NCBI GenBank assembly: GCA_907165275.2
Contig: OU015669.1
Location: 6,966,501 to 7,030,500, forward strand
DNA: 64,000 nt
Source of the DNA: Zygaena filipendulae
Lineage: Eukaryota; Arthropoda; Insecta; Lepidoptera; Zygaenidae
Reading direction: 5' to 3'
Below the pieces are notes generated by a model, which saw only the letters and a program-made list of their open reading frames with translations, was not told the origin of the DNA and ran no database searches. Of this stretch, positions 1 to 11,915 are shown piece by piece. The translations under genes and the position numbers were made by a program. Every line of letters begins with the position of its first letter. Position 1 is the first letter of the stretch.

Positions 1-762
1 CATTTAATTTTCAGTAGTTGTGAAGTGTTAGGTAACCGTGACGTGATTAATAAATACTTTAATTGAATCAGATGAATCACAGAGCGAGATTCTTTCTCTT
101 TCTTACGTTCTACTTTGCGAATGTTTGGTTATTTAGTTAACTCCAAAACTGTTTGTTACCTACTCACTACAGACAGTATTTATGTAAGCAATCTCCTATG
201 TAAATTAAACTTATTCTACTTAACCGTTTCCTATCATATTATATTGCGAAGACATTACACGATCATAGACGATAATATTATCGTCAATTAATTTTTTAAT
301 TTAAATTAAATCGTGCAGATCTCTATTTTATCACCGAAAATTAATTTATATCTTCACTTTTAAAAATCATTATCAGTACACTTGTCACGTTTATTTATTG
401 TTTTGGTTTCTTTTAACACACTTCGTCATACTTTATGTTCCATCATTTTGCTTAGTTTTTTGTTCCCAAGCTTCATATCATTGAAAGTTGACACCTAATT
501 TCAAATCGTTTTCAAAACTTTCGAAACATGATTAATATAATTTTTACTTTCATCCGATAAACGTTTATCCGCCTTTTAAGCTTTAAACTTTAAATTGAAA
601 ACGGAACCATCAAACACTTAGCATGCGTGTCGCACCGCGGCAATCATTAGATACATATGTAATTATTATGTTTGATCAATTGAATCGACTTTAATTTTTA
701 TGTAAACTCGCATGCAGAGTGTTCTCATTTATTTTTCATTAGATAGTTTTTTTTATTACGTA
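1..762. other. AT-rich unique DNA
   Basis: I see no gene, no recognisable repeat and no clear inverted repeat. The stretch is AT-rich with stop codons in all frames. Confidence 0.5.
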
Positions 763-910
763 CTAGCTGTGCCCCGCTGTTTCACCCGCGTGAACTCAAA
801 AGTGCCCAATTTACTTCTTATAAAATCAGCTAATTAGCAGTGAAAGTCCTATAGATTTCCTTTGGTATTATAGAAAATTTGTCACATCCAATCAATTAAT
901 AAAGCATCTT
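763..910 (-). mobile_element. Lep1-like non-autonomous Helitron, subfamily B, truncated
   Basis: The copy begins with CTAGCTGTGCCCCGCTG followed by TTTCACCCGCGTGA, which is the reverse-strand 3' cap of the family. It continues with the subfamily-B word ATCAGCTAATTAGCAGTGAA, shared in diverged form with the copies near 19.2 and 34.8 kb. The other end fades out in AT-rich sequence, so its boundary is approximate. It has no coding capacity. Confidence 0.7.
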
Positions 911-2184
911 AATGCATAAACACATTACAATATCTACATAAATAGAGAAACTAATTGACTAAGCGAAGAGTCCAAAAGCTCTAGAAGTTTTTAAACAAAG
1001 CTAGCTTTTTATTAGGTATTTATTATATTTGTTTATTTCTTTTGAGTCTAAATTATGAAAAAAGTAAATGTGAAAAGCATGAAACGCAGGCAACGGCTAT
1101 CATAGTCCTAAATGTGTAAGGTTTATCAGCTAACAGTGTTGTTAAAAGCAACAGTCCCATAGATTCATAGAAATCTCGCCGGTAATTCGCTTCAATGACC
1201 CGAAATTAGAAGGTCATCCGTCACGCGTCTGAATAATTCTGTTTGTCACTTTTCCTTGATCGGTCACGAAAAATCAAAACAGTTATTGTTTCCATTTAAC
1301 ACTTCGATTAATCGTGTACGTTTTCTAAACTTATTCTAAAACTTATTCTAATTTAAAAAAAGCGTTCGCTAGACCTTTATTTCATAAGCTCCATTAGGTC
1401 TTTTCTATCACCATTACTTTTCATTGGTAAGCTAAACTACATCATAAATTTTTGAGAATACATTTGGTTTTTTTTGGTCGTTTTCTAAAATTGTTAATGT
1501 AGTTGATTATTTAGTTAGTAATTTATTTATTAAAATTATCTATATCTTTCCTATATGCAGTGAAAAGTGAGAGGTAGATGAAAATAGCATGGAAGTCAAT
1601 GATGTTACAAGTATTAAATGATTGTAGTCCATGCCTAAAATATTATCACTCGTATATAACCACACTTTGCCACGTTGTTAGAGTAAGTTTCCTGTAATGT
1701 GTTCTATGAGCATTTTGGATTCGTGCTCGGGTGTTCGGTCATTGACCTACAAATGACGGCAATCAAGGACGTCGCCGTGGAGACATGATTTATGTGACAT
1801 TTCAATTTCTTGACGGCCAGTGCGCACTTGTCGACAGAGGAAGCGTGTTCATGGAATAAAGCACAAGTGGGTAGTAGTATTATAATTTGCCACAGTGTTT
1901 TTTGATGGAGTCAAAGAGCAAGTAAACAATTTACAGAAAGAAGCTTTAAAAAAAAAAAAACTGTTACTGCAGGTAAGTATTATGCAAATTTGAAATAGGT
2001 ACAAGGAAGAAGCAATAATTGATTTAACGTTATGTATTATAGTTAATGGATATTACTGTAATTAAATAATATTTATAGTAGATAATTATCGATAAAACCG
2101 ATACTCGAACCGCAATAAACAAATAAACCATTTAGCATAAATAATAATATAATATGGATCTTCAATACATAGTTCATAGCTTCT
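911..2184. other. Unique AT-rich DNA with one strong splice-donor-like site
   Basis: No gene is recognised. A perfect consensus donor, CAG followed by GTAAGTAT, lies at 1970-1980 after a moderately GC-richer segment (about 1800-1860) and a poly-A run. It could end an untranslated exon on the plus strand, but nothing else supports this. Confidence 0.35.
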
Positions 2185-2390
2185 TTTGCCTGAGGGCCGC
2201 TGCTACTCACACAGAGTTCCACCGCTCCTGCCCATAAAGAGAGAGCCTCATATAACACGGTTCCAATAACCGATCGGTTTAACACCATTGTGCTAGTATC
2301 GATATATGCGAGGAGAGCCTTAACGAGGCGGGAGTTTACTGGTTTTGTGTTTTGCATAAATAAATGGAATTGACCCTCTGTTGGTCAAAC
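2185..2390 (-). repeat. Dispersed repeat of unknown class, copy 1
   Basis: Read on the minus strand, this contains CAGAGGGTCAATTCC and then GCAAAACACAAAACC. The plus strand at 19573-19610 holds the same two words in the same order at similar spacing (CAGAGGGCCAATTC, GCAAAACATAAAACC). Two diverged copies in opposite orientation indicate a dispersed repeat. The small reading frame inside it is therefore not evidence of a gene. Confidence 0.45.
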
Positions 2391-2448
2391 GTCAAATGAA
2401 GTGTCTTTATGTATGCGTTGATCTAGAATTAGTTTTTTACGTATTTAT

Positions 2449-2630
2449 CGAAGTTCCCGCGGAATTGTTCCATACAAAGTTTTCAACGCCTTTTCATCTC
2501 CTTAGGAGTTGAAAAGGCGCCTACGCCATACAAAGAACACACCCTCCAAGTTTCAGGTCTCTTCGATCAGCGGTTTAGGCTGGGCGTTGATCCATCAGTC
2601 ATTCAGGACAAAGCATTTTATATGTATAGA
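2449..2630 (-). mobile_element. Lep1-like element, subfamily B, lacking its CTAG end
   Basis: It contains the GAAGTTCCCGCGGAATTG block, a CCTTTTCATCTCCT stretch and the words CAGCGGTTTAGGCTG and GCGTTGATCCATCAGTC, all matched by the better copy at 30442-30683. It ends in ATGTATAGA, whose reverse complement TCTATACAT is the typical 5' start. The GC-rich cap is missing. Confidence 0.6.
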
Positions 2631-2647
2631 TAATATCAATGTTTATA

Positions 2648-2860
2648 TCTATACTAATATTTTAGAGAGGAACAGATTTGTATTTTTGTTTATTTGTTTG
2701 TTTGTTACGATTTAACTCAAAAACTATGGGAACAATTTAAAAAATTCTTTCACCATTAAAATGCTACATTATCCCTGAGTAACATAGGTTATATTGTAAC
2801 CCCGAAATCGCTCATTGGAACTCCGTAAATACCGCGGGTGAATCCGCGGGGAAAAGCTAT
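2648..2860 (+). mobile_element. Lep1-like element, plus orientation, diverged
   Basis: It starts TCTATACTAATATTTTAGAG, carries a (TTTG)n-like run near 2690-2705 and ends CCGCGGGTGAATCCGCGGGG then AAAAGCTAT, a decayed form of the usual GCACAGCTAG end. It lies only 17 bases from an oppositely oriented copy at 2449-2630, so the two form a tail-to-tail pair. Confidence 0.65.
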
Positions 2861-2897
2861 TCTTTATAATAGTAATTGCTATTCCTTATATTTGTAA

Positions 2898-3063
2898 CTA
2901 GCTGTTCTGTGCTTCACCCGCGTTAGTTTTGGAGTTCCCGTGAGAATTCTGCGATAAAACGTACCCTATGTCCTTCTGTCTACCCCTGACAACGTGTATG
3001 CAAAATGGCGTGAAAGCGTAACAGACATACAGACTTACTTTCGAGTTTTTAATATTAGTAGGG
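2898..3063 (-). mobile_element. Lep1-like element, subfamily A
   Basis: It starts CTAGCTGTTCTGTGCTTCAC, passes through GTACCCTATGTCCTTCTGTC and CTGACAACGTGTATGCAAA, and ends TTAATATTAGTAGGGA, the reverse complement of the subfamily-A 5' end (TCCTACTAATATTA). It is full length but its GC-rich cap is mutated. Confidence 0.75.
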
Positions 3064-3129
3064 ATTGTCAGTGCGTCTGTTAGTGATCGAGTAATAACTT
3101 CTCAACGATTTGACTGTATTATTATTATT

Positions 3130-3265
3130 CGTTTATCGATACTATCAAAAAATATGCCGAAGCTCACGAACACAGACTTCATCACCATGTGAACGTCGAG
3201 GCCATCCAGCTCCTCGACAGCACAAATATAAAACGAAGACTAAAGATGACCAAACCTTTTGAGTT
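3130..3265 (+). pseudogene. Possible Penelope-like (GIY-YIG) retroelement fossil
   Basis: A frame open for about 40 codons and ending at the TAG near 3260 reads A-H-E-H then H-H-H-V-N-V-E-A-I-Q-L-L-D, and further on R-R-L-K-M. This resembles the His-rich segment plus 'RL..E' motif downstream of the GIY-YIG domain in Penelope-like elements and related integrases. No reverse transcriptase or GIY-YIG core is visible nearby. The match is short and judged by eye, so chance is a real alternative. Confidence 0.22.
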
Positions 3266-5171
3266 AGTGTAGTGCTGCGAGTACTGTATCCAAAGAACAC
3301 AAGAACAAAGTGTCTTCCCCTTAATAGAGACAATAAGAAAAGTGTTATTGGACACATTCTTGAAGTAGTCTTGTTTAGAAGTTAGGTCAAATTTAAAATA
3401 CTTATTAGTTACTCATTAGATTGGCTAGATTGTATTATAATGATTTACCTCCTTGGGTATCATTCAGGAAAAAAATAAATAAAAAATAATTCGTTTGCTG
3501 TGTCAAATAATTATATCTTTTGTTTTCCCGAGTAATGTTCCTTATTAAATGTATAATAGATATATGTATATAGAAAAAAAAAGAAATAGTTTTCCGAGGG
3601 GATCCCGAAACTCATATATGCTAAGAAACTGAATTGAAGTTTGCTTCGAAATCATACATTTTTTGTTTCTTTTGTGGTAATGGTGGACGGCCGGGAAAGT
3701 TTTTACCTATTGTGAATCTGTAAACGAGACGTTAATGATCTTGGGCAAATGGTTTTGATCGATATTTCACTTTCTCGACGAAAAAGAAAGTATTACGTGC
3801 GACAAAAACTCGCCACTGACCGTTATGGTGATGACTTGTGGCAAAAAAGTGATTTTCCCAAAATTGTTGAAGCACCAACGAATAACGACGTCGTTAAGAA
3901 AATCATCGATGGTCCTCGCCAGTTACCAGTCAAAAAGCATACCTATATGTATAATAAAATCTAAGCATGTTCCGCAAATATTTACATAAAAAATAATGAA
4001 ATTATTGCGAATATTGTGATATTAATGTATGTATGTAGTAATTCTCCATGTGTTGTGTCAAATAAAGTTCTTTAAATTTCAATTTCAAAAAATTTATTCG
4101 GCTACCGTATTCACCCGACTTAATTAAAATATTAATTATTATTATTTAAATCAAATTTAAAATTCGAGTTCATGATTCGGGTCAGTAGATTTTAAAACAT
4201 CTGCGAAAGTCACCGTGTAAGTAGTCGGACTGTCGACTATGGATGGACACACAGTTTTAAAAGTATCGCTTTGATATAGCCCGCAGTTTCATTAATAAGC
4301 GTCTCAAACTAGATGATTTAGCCAATTAAAATCGTTTAATTAATCACTAACGAGACGCATATAGTTTTGACAGGATTGCAAAGATAAATCTCGCATTCGA
4401 AAGTAGTATGCATTGCGAGTTGCCAGTTTTTTTTTTTTTTGTTGAACTAGTGCCATTCCAACTCTTTCTGAGGATGTTGTAAAAGCCGAGAATTGAATTG
4501 CATTAATTTCTAAAACCCGACGACAGGCTGACCAGCGACCACCTCGCTGGTTTGAACATCATGTAATCGAGACAAGAATAATACTGAGTCTGCATAACGA
4601 GAGTTACCGTAAAAGGAGTAATTATGTCAAAGTTTTTGAGTCCATCTGACTATTTAACACTGTAGTTTTTTGGGTGTTATCCTGTATTTACAGTGTAAAT
4701 ATAATTAAATAAATAATTATATCATGTTTTTTTTAGATAAAACTCAGTATTTAGCTCTGTGTACTTAGTTAAAAAATTATGGCACCCGTAGTGTTCAGTC
4801 ATCAGTGACAGAGTTGTGTAGTAGTTCCAACAGTGTACCTACTGTTCAATATATTATGAAAGCCCACGCGATCGATATAGCTTTCGGCCTAAGCAACCAA
4901 ACTTTGAATAAAACTACAATATGTACCTACAATGGAAAAAAATCCAAAGAAAATGTCGATATAGAGGCCGGGTCGTCGACCGCTCCACCCTGCCCTACAT
5001 AAGGGTTTGTCCACCCTGTAATAAAGTGACGATGATTGTCCGATGTAATTACAGATTGCGCTGTGTTGTAATTAAAGAAACAAACGTGTTAGGGATATAT
5101 CACCGGTGATTTGTTGTTTAACACCTACTTAGATTGAGGAGGAGATTGTTGCACATCCTGATTTATTACAA
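3266..5171. other. Unique AT-rich DNA
   Basis: No gene is recognised. A 71-codon frame at 3749-3964 has a basic start but matches no family I know. It is followed by the AATAAA at 4061-4066, so it could be the tail of an old retroelement. A T13 run lies near 4428-4440. Nothing else stands out. Confidence 0.4.
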
Positions 5172-5471
5172 TACTATCCGTTCCCCGCGGTTTCACCCGG
5201 GTTAAATTTAGAGATCCCGTGGAAATTGCGGAATAAAATGTACACCCGATGCCCTTTTCTGCATCCCTGACAACGTGTATGAGTACTTAGGCGAGAAAGC
5301 GTGTTATTAAACTACTAGCGAGTTCCCGCGGGAATTCCGGATGTTACTTAGGGATAATGTAGCTTTCTAATGGTGAAATAATTTTTGAAATCGGTCCAGT
5401 AGCTTTTGAGTTAAATCGTAACAAACAAACAAAAAATAAAATCATTCTCTTTATAATATTATTAGTATAGA
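5172..5471 (-). mobile_element. Compound Lep1-like element (two terminal modules)
   Basis: One cap module starts at about 5172 (TTCCCCGCGGTTTCACCC) and includes CTGACAACGTGTATGA. A second, GAGTTCCCGCGGGAATTCCG, starts near 5309 and runs through GATAATGTAGC to TAATATTATTAGTATAGA. The second half resembles the 2648-2860 copy. Either one element landed in another or a terminal module was duplicated. Confidence 0.65.
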
Positions 5472-8400
5472 TAAATCAACTAATCTACTATCCTTTTCGC
5501 AAAAGTGCATATCCAGCACAGATATGCCACAAACTTCATACATGTCAGTTGTTTGAAACATTTTGTTTTTGTGACGACTTCATGAGTATTTGGATAAAAT
5601 ATACCCATACCACCTCAATCGTATAATTATCTGTATTTTTGAAACTGCTTACGTTTTTCCAAATTTTCTTGTTTCGTTAAGATTTTTGAATTATAGTATA
5701 CTGTTCGTTATAAAATATCAATGCTCATACATAACTCATAGTTTATTCAAACCATTGTACCTACACATATGCTCTACTTCGTCGTACATACCTTCATGAT
5801 AAACGCAAACGACTTTTCAGGTTCATGTTTGTTTATTAATGCGCATACATTTATATTCTTCAGGCCAATGTATCCTGAGGTTTAATTCCATACGCTTTTG
5901 GTGTGCGATGAATTGAAAGAATTTAAAGATTTATCTTTTAGGACATTTGGAAGAAATTAGGAGAATATTAACATTAAGTTTGATATTTGTACCTCAGTGC
6001 AAAAAGAATGAATCAATGTCTACTTTAATTGCTAAAAATACCTAAATGGCAGAATTAATACGATAATTCGTGATAGATTGAGATAATTGAAGAAGAAGTA
6101 TGTCTGTTCTATGGTACTGGAATTACTCATAGTCAAAATTAGAATGTGTCTTTTCAAATGATGATTAAAAAAAGCAATAAAAGATTCGAGCTTACAATCG
6201 CCAAAAGTTGCAGTCAATCAAGAGAAGCTTACAAAAATTAAAGTTTAAAAACTCTTTTTTGTTCGAAAACGTTGAGAATTACGCCTCTGGGCCGTGGGTT
6301 CTGGGTGTGTACTGTGTTCGGAGTTCCCCTACTAAACTACCGTGAAACCGTCACGCAATGGTACGCGCAGGGCACGTGCTGTTGGCAGGTGGTAGGGTAG
6401 TACTTAGTGGCACAATATAAAGTCTGAGTGCGGCTTAAGTAATTTAAACAAATTGTTTTTAAATGTAATATTGTGCACCCACCACCCGCTTCTCGTTTCC
6501 ATCTACAGTTCTTTGTCACCTTAAGGTTGCCTTGAAAAGATTGCCTCTAGCCTTTTGCTCTGACTTTTCTTTTTTATTTGTCTATCTTTTGTGTTTATAA
6601 AGTATATTTGAATTTGAATTCGCCAAGAACATGTTATGAAACATGTTGACAGTTGAACTAAACAGCTGAAACCAAAGGGGTTTTATCTTATGAAGTCGCA
6701 TAAGGTTGTAGGTTTATATGTATGGACAACCGGCAACAGGTCGATCCTTTTATTGTTTTAAATATTGTTGATTCATATAATATTGAATCTATTTCTTTTT
6801 TTCGACTTTCAAAATAGCTTACATCTAGATCACCAGTTTCTGCACATTATAACATTATATCGTTTGAATGCAATAATCGCTTAATGCTCTAAACTTGGGT
6901 CATATCGACCAAACAATCCAAACATATTCAAATTTTGTTTTCGAGTTACATAAAAGTTGCATTACTTACGTCGACTTAACACATAGAGAGAGATATTATC
7001 TAAAGCGTAATTTTGATTGATCGTTTAATAATTGACCCACAAGTTTATAATAAATAGGTTAATAATTACAAAAAACTTAAGAGACGACGAGCCTTTCTGA
7101 AAGCAAATTACATTACTTAGGTTCATTAAAATATTAAAACGTACAATTCTAGTGCCTCTAAATCAGCATTCGCGTGCCACGTCACATTACACCAACCGTT
7201 GTGCACTAACGAAACAAAAAGTCTGGGTCATTCACCCTGACCTCTCTTTCTTCAACCTTGCAATGAACACCGCTAAGAAAGAACTGTTTCATTTAATAAA
7301 CTAATGATTTAATAGAAGCTAACTTTAGAAAAAATGGTCTAGTTTTAGCTCTTATTGCTGTTGTTATAGAGTCTTGAAGAGATAATTTAAGAAATGTAAA
7401 CAAAAAAGCCCACATAAATCTTTGCATTCACGCCCGTTTCGAGTAATTAGAAAGCTCAGGAGAGTTCTTTGTTCTAAATGTAAATAAATGTTACGCATTC
7501 ATCTCTTCTTACTCCAGTGTATATCCTTTATAACTTTTTGTTTATAATCTGGTTTCCTTTATCAAAGGCTTCATTTAAAAACACTGCTTTCACCGACGCT
7601 ACGCGCGCATGCTAAAAGTGAAATTTAATTTTTTTCGTAGGGGCCCCAATTAACTTTAATATTTCGTTCTAGTTTCTTGTGTATCAATTGCACCTGTATC
7701 TCTACATGTCTTAACGATATTAATTTATCACGCGCATGTTGTTCAAATAATATGTTTGGTTTGATTGCTTTAATCTTCAGCTCCGGTCGGCCGCCTAATT
7801 GCTCACTTCATATATTCAAACCACTTAAATTTTATCTAGTCTAATAAAAACAATTTATTGTTCTTGCGGTTCTCAACTTTCACTCCAACATTCATTGCTG
7901 ACATTACAACTGTCATATGTGATGTCAAGGTTTCCTTTTGCTGATATTAGTGATAAGGCTCACTGAGGGTTTTATTGCATTTTTATTTTGAAATACATAT
8001 TTTTTTCTTTTATTAATCTATCGTCTTTATTTTTTTATCGTGATAACATTTCTGTTAAGTACTGTATTTGTGATGTATAATTAGGTATTAAAATATTTGT
8101 TAATTTTAAACCCAATTGGTTCATCACACAGGTGTTTTCTTAGTAATGTAGTAGTTACCTGTTACTTTGTAACATATTGTATCATCATGTAAGTTTAATA
8201 GCCTTGTCGTAAATGTTTTACGATCACTTCCGTACTATGATGTCCTTAGATTGATGCCCGTTGACTTTGACTACTTCTGAAGGAAGCACTAATGGTGAGG
8301 GGAATATGTAGTTGTCATTCTTAGAATCGTTGGAGATGTCTCCGTACATAATCAGAATCGAATTTCGGATTTTCTGTGTTGGCGATATTTAATATATTCG

Positions 8401-9583
8401 AATCTTAAAATTTCTTGTTTCTTATTATTACTTTATTATTATCACTGCTCAAATAGTGTTGCGACTGTGGGAAATTCTTTTGTGCACAAGTTAGAATTTC
8501 CACAGGTTCAACATTGAACTGAAAATGTTTGTATTTTTTATTAGTTGTAATACTACTAATCAGTTGTAATTTATTTAGTAGTTGTATGAAAATATAGGCG
8601 CAAGCAAGTAAAACCATTTTAAATCTGCTTATGATCGACCAATCACGGTAAAACTACTTGACCTTTGAAGCTGAAAAATTTGTCAGGTAGATAGTTTGTG
8701 GAGATTGCACCTTCTTTCCATATTTCATCTTTGTGCCAAGTAAAACAGCTCTGACATACGAACTGGCGCACAGACGGGCGACGAATTTTTGCCATTCGAC
8801 TATACGAAACTTAAAAAGCGATGCTATTATATTAAAAGAATTCATTAAAATAGCATTACTATCAGTTAGGTCCTATAGCGCGGCGTTGCACGCATGCGTG
8901 CGTTAGTGACTAAGCAATGACTATGATGTAGATCCAAAAATAACCACGCAATGCACAATTTGCGGATCACATCCGGCTGCTAGGGAAAACGGGTCAGTTA
9001 TTATTACGCTTAGTGTAATGTTAAATTATTTAAATATTTGGCGATACTAATTGTAACTACTTCGTGTCCTACTAAAGGACACTGCAACATATTTATGTAT
9101 GTTATGGTCGAAATGAAGTACAGACATTGTTTTTTTTTCTTTTTGAAATATTTGGAGACACTAATTGTATTTCTTACTCTTTTTAACTGAATCCATGACG
9201 GTAGTAGACGGCCAACCGTCTAAGTTTTGTTTTAGCTCATAAATGCGCACACACTCTACAACTATCATATACCTACATGTTTATTTATTAGGTAGGTATT
9301 TATTTATGAAGCAGTGATTCCCCATAAAGTTTTATATTTTGGAGCTTGATTTAAATGCAGATAATATGTTATTATTCATGTAAGCACTAAGCTTTAACTT
9401 TAACTCTACTGATATTTCCTTTATTGTGTGTTATGTTATTCTTGTTGTTCTACAAGTAGGTACGATGTTTCTCAATATTCAAAAATTTACTGTCTTTGCA
9501 ACAAAATTATAATTGCAGAAATAATAATGTCTACAAAAATAACACATTATTAAACTATTTGATCGTGTTCAGGCCTGTAAATA
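5472..9583. other. Gene-free AT-rich DNA
   Basis: No coding region or clear element is seen over about 4.1 kb. At 8888-8901 there is a 14-bp perfect palindrome of alternating purine-pyrimidine, GCACGCATGCGTGC. All frames up to 70 codons here lack recognisable domains. Confidence 0.45.
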
Positions 9584-10874
9584 CGTGGGGCGCACTATAA
9601 GTTTCCGGAATGAATATGAAAAAATACTATTAAAGGTACAAAATTAATTTATTGTTTTTCAAAATAATCTCCCTTGGCGTCTATGCACTTTTTCATTCGA
9701 TGAAACCAGTTTTGAAAACTTTTGTGCCACTCCTCTGTGGTGACCTCTGAAACGTGTTTTTCATACTCCTCGACAGCCTCTTCTGGTGATGAAAATCGTT
9801 GACCGCGTAATTGGTTCTTAATTTTTGGGAACAGAAAAAAGTCACAAGGTGCCAGGTCGGGACTGTATGCAGGATGACTCATGAGTTCTACATTTTTCGC
9901 CTTCAAAAAGTCGTTTGTCTGTCTGGCCGTGTGAGAACTAGCATTGTCATGGTGCAGGATGATACGGCGTTTACGGTTATTTTTACGGAGTTCGTCAATA
10001 ACTTCCGGCAAACAAATGGTCGTGTACCAGTCACTATTCACTGTACGACGATTCTCTAAAGCAACAGTAGCCACGTGTCCAGTTTTATTAAAAAAAGAAG
10101 CAATCATCCGCTTAGATGCACTTTTCACGCGCGCCACTTTGGTTGGTTTCGGCTCATCTTGAAAGACCCATACGCTCGATTGCTACTTTGTTTTGGGATC
10201 GTAGCAATAAATCCACGTTTCGTCACCTGTTACTATGTCCCACACCAAATTTGACGCACCTTCGTTGAATCTGGTAAGCATGGCACTGCACCAAGTGACG
10301 CGGTCCGTTTTTTGAGCCTCGGTCAAGTTGTGTGGGATCCACCGCGAGCACAGCTTTCTCACACCCAAATGTTTGTGTAGGATTAATTGTATTTGACTCA
10401 TGCCTATTTCTAAGGATGCGCGAATTTCATGGTAGGTCACATGCCTGTCTGTTTCAATCATACGGCGCACAGCATCGATGTTTTTGTTGGTCACAGCGGT
10501 GGACGGCCGACCATCGCGAGATTCGTCACTGAGATTGATACGACCACGCTTGAATTCTGCAAACCAGCTATAAACAGTTGTCTTGCATGGTGCTTCATTG
10601 CCAAAAGCTGTTTCAAGCCGAGCGATGCTCTGTTGAGCTGTCAAATTACACTTAAAATCGTAGAAAATCATACTACGAAAATTTTCCCGAGTTAAATCCA
10701 TGTTGATGCAGACACACAATTTTTTAAATGGCGCCACCAGGTAAAAACAAAAGACAGTCAGATGAAACAAACTGCATTCTACAGCCAAAGAGTTCTATTT
10801 TCAAATGTTGCAATACATTTTTAAATATTGTTTATGTAAGTGGCCAGTTCCGGAAACTTACAGTGCGCCCTATG
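9584..10874 (-). mobile_element. Complete mariner element (1291 bp)
   Basis: The ends are 27-bp inverted repeats matching at 24 of 27 positions, both including GGGCGCACT, then TAAGTTTCCGGAA. They are flanked by TA on each side (9582-9583 and 10875-10876), the standard Tc1/mariner target duplication. The length is typical for mariner (about 1.3 kb). The element holds one transposase gene on the minus strand that is open except for one stop codon. TIR identity and open frame indicate a fairly recent insertion. No other mariner copy is visible in the window. Confidence 0.95.
9649..10701 (-). pseudogene. mariner transposase, interrupted by one amber codon
   Basis: This would be a 350-residue cut-and-paste transposase that binds the element's inverted repeats and moves it between TA sites. 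The start chosen is the ATG at 10701 (Met-Asp-Leu-Thr), because mariner proteins begin near there; an in-frame upstream Met at 10788 would add 29 residues. An N-terminal helix-turn-helix region occupies roughly residues 1-110, the linker motif WIPHNL is at 121-126, and the catalytic triad is Asp160 (TGDE), Asp252 (HHDNA) and Asp287 (SPDLAPCD), with 34 residues between the last two, so D,D34D. Codon 173 is TAG (plus strand 10183-10185), where relatives usually have a sense codon before the QSSVW segment. There is no frameshift, and both halves share one frame. As it stands only a 172-residue truncated protein would be made, lacking two catalytic aspartates, so the copy is inactive unless the stop is read through or is an assembly error. 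Confidence 0.93.
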
Positions 10875-10876
10875 TA

Positions 10877-11804
10877 GTCATTCAGTTATCTTCAATGTAA
10901 GTTGTATCACTAACGACGTCAATTGGGTGTAGTTTGAACTCTCCAACACTTACCTACCTTATTACTCATTGTTTGTCACTATATTCTTAAACGTTGCTAT
11001 TTTATATTGATGGACGTTTCCATCAGTTGTTTGTGACTTGTTGGGAATTTCATAATAACGAGGAAATTAATGGGTATGAAATAATTTGCGTCATTTAATT
11101 AAAATATGTTTGTGTTTATTTAATAACTAGCTCAATCAACCATAATCATAAAACGGACTGATTTTGTTACATTCATACAATGATATTAGGTGAAGTGTAG
11201 AAAGAGACGTGAAACCATTTTAAGTTGAAGATGTTATAGTTTTTTATTTTAGTTTTTTATTTTTTTTAATCATTTATTTAGTGAGGCTTTTTACGCTCAT
11301 GCGCCAAGCCAGCCTCGTAATGTGTTACATATTGCAATATAAAACTACTAATATAAATTAACAAAATTTAGTTAAGGGTATTTTTACTAGGAGATAAAGG
11401 TTTCCTTTTTACTAATAAAGAAAAGTAAAAGCGAACGGATAATAATGGACGGTGAAAGAATTTTCATAAATTTAAACTTGTATTGCGTTCTAAATCTAAT
11501 CCTAACAAATTATAACTACGTTGTATCATTGAATCCTATGCTTACGTTGATACTGATACGGATATTAGGGCAGCTTCAATAAAATCGTTCATCATCAAAG
11601 AATTATAAATTCTGATCATTTCTTGGAAAGATGCATTTCATTTGAACGTTGTTGTAGTATTCTGAAGTGAGTAAGCTGTTTATCATTGTTATCGCGCCAA
11701 ACTAAGTAAATATCAGCACTTTAATCTGTCTAGATAGAGTCAATGTGACAGACTGCGACCTGATTTCTGCATACTCTCAAAAATATTATAATGCTGTTTC
11801 AACT
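10877..11804. other. AT-rich DNA, no feature seen
   Basis: No gene or repeat is recognised in this stretch downstream of the mariner insertion. Confidence 0.45.
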
Positions 11805-11850
11805 GTTAATTTTGGAGTTCGCGCGGGAATTCTGGAATACAAAGTCAAAC
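11805..11850 (-). repeat. Lep1-like terminal fragment
   Basis: The short stretch TTAATTTTGGAGTTCGCGCG then GGAATTCTGGAATA matches the cap-proximal part of the family. Both the CTAG end and the rest of the element are missing. Confidence 0.5.
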
Positions 11851-11915
11851 TAACTCTAAAAGGAGAAGCGGACTGAAATACTGTACTAACATATTAAATG
11901 AAACTGTTAAAGCTA

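Noticed and set aside
9811..10695. Plus-strand frames of 66-88 codons opposite the mariner gene
   Set aside because: They are antisense shadows of the transposase frame and have no domain of their own.
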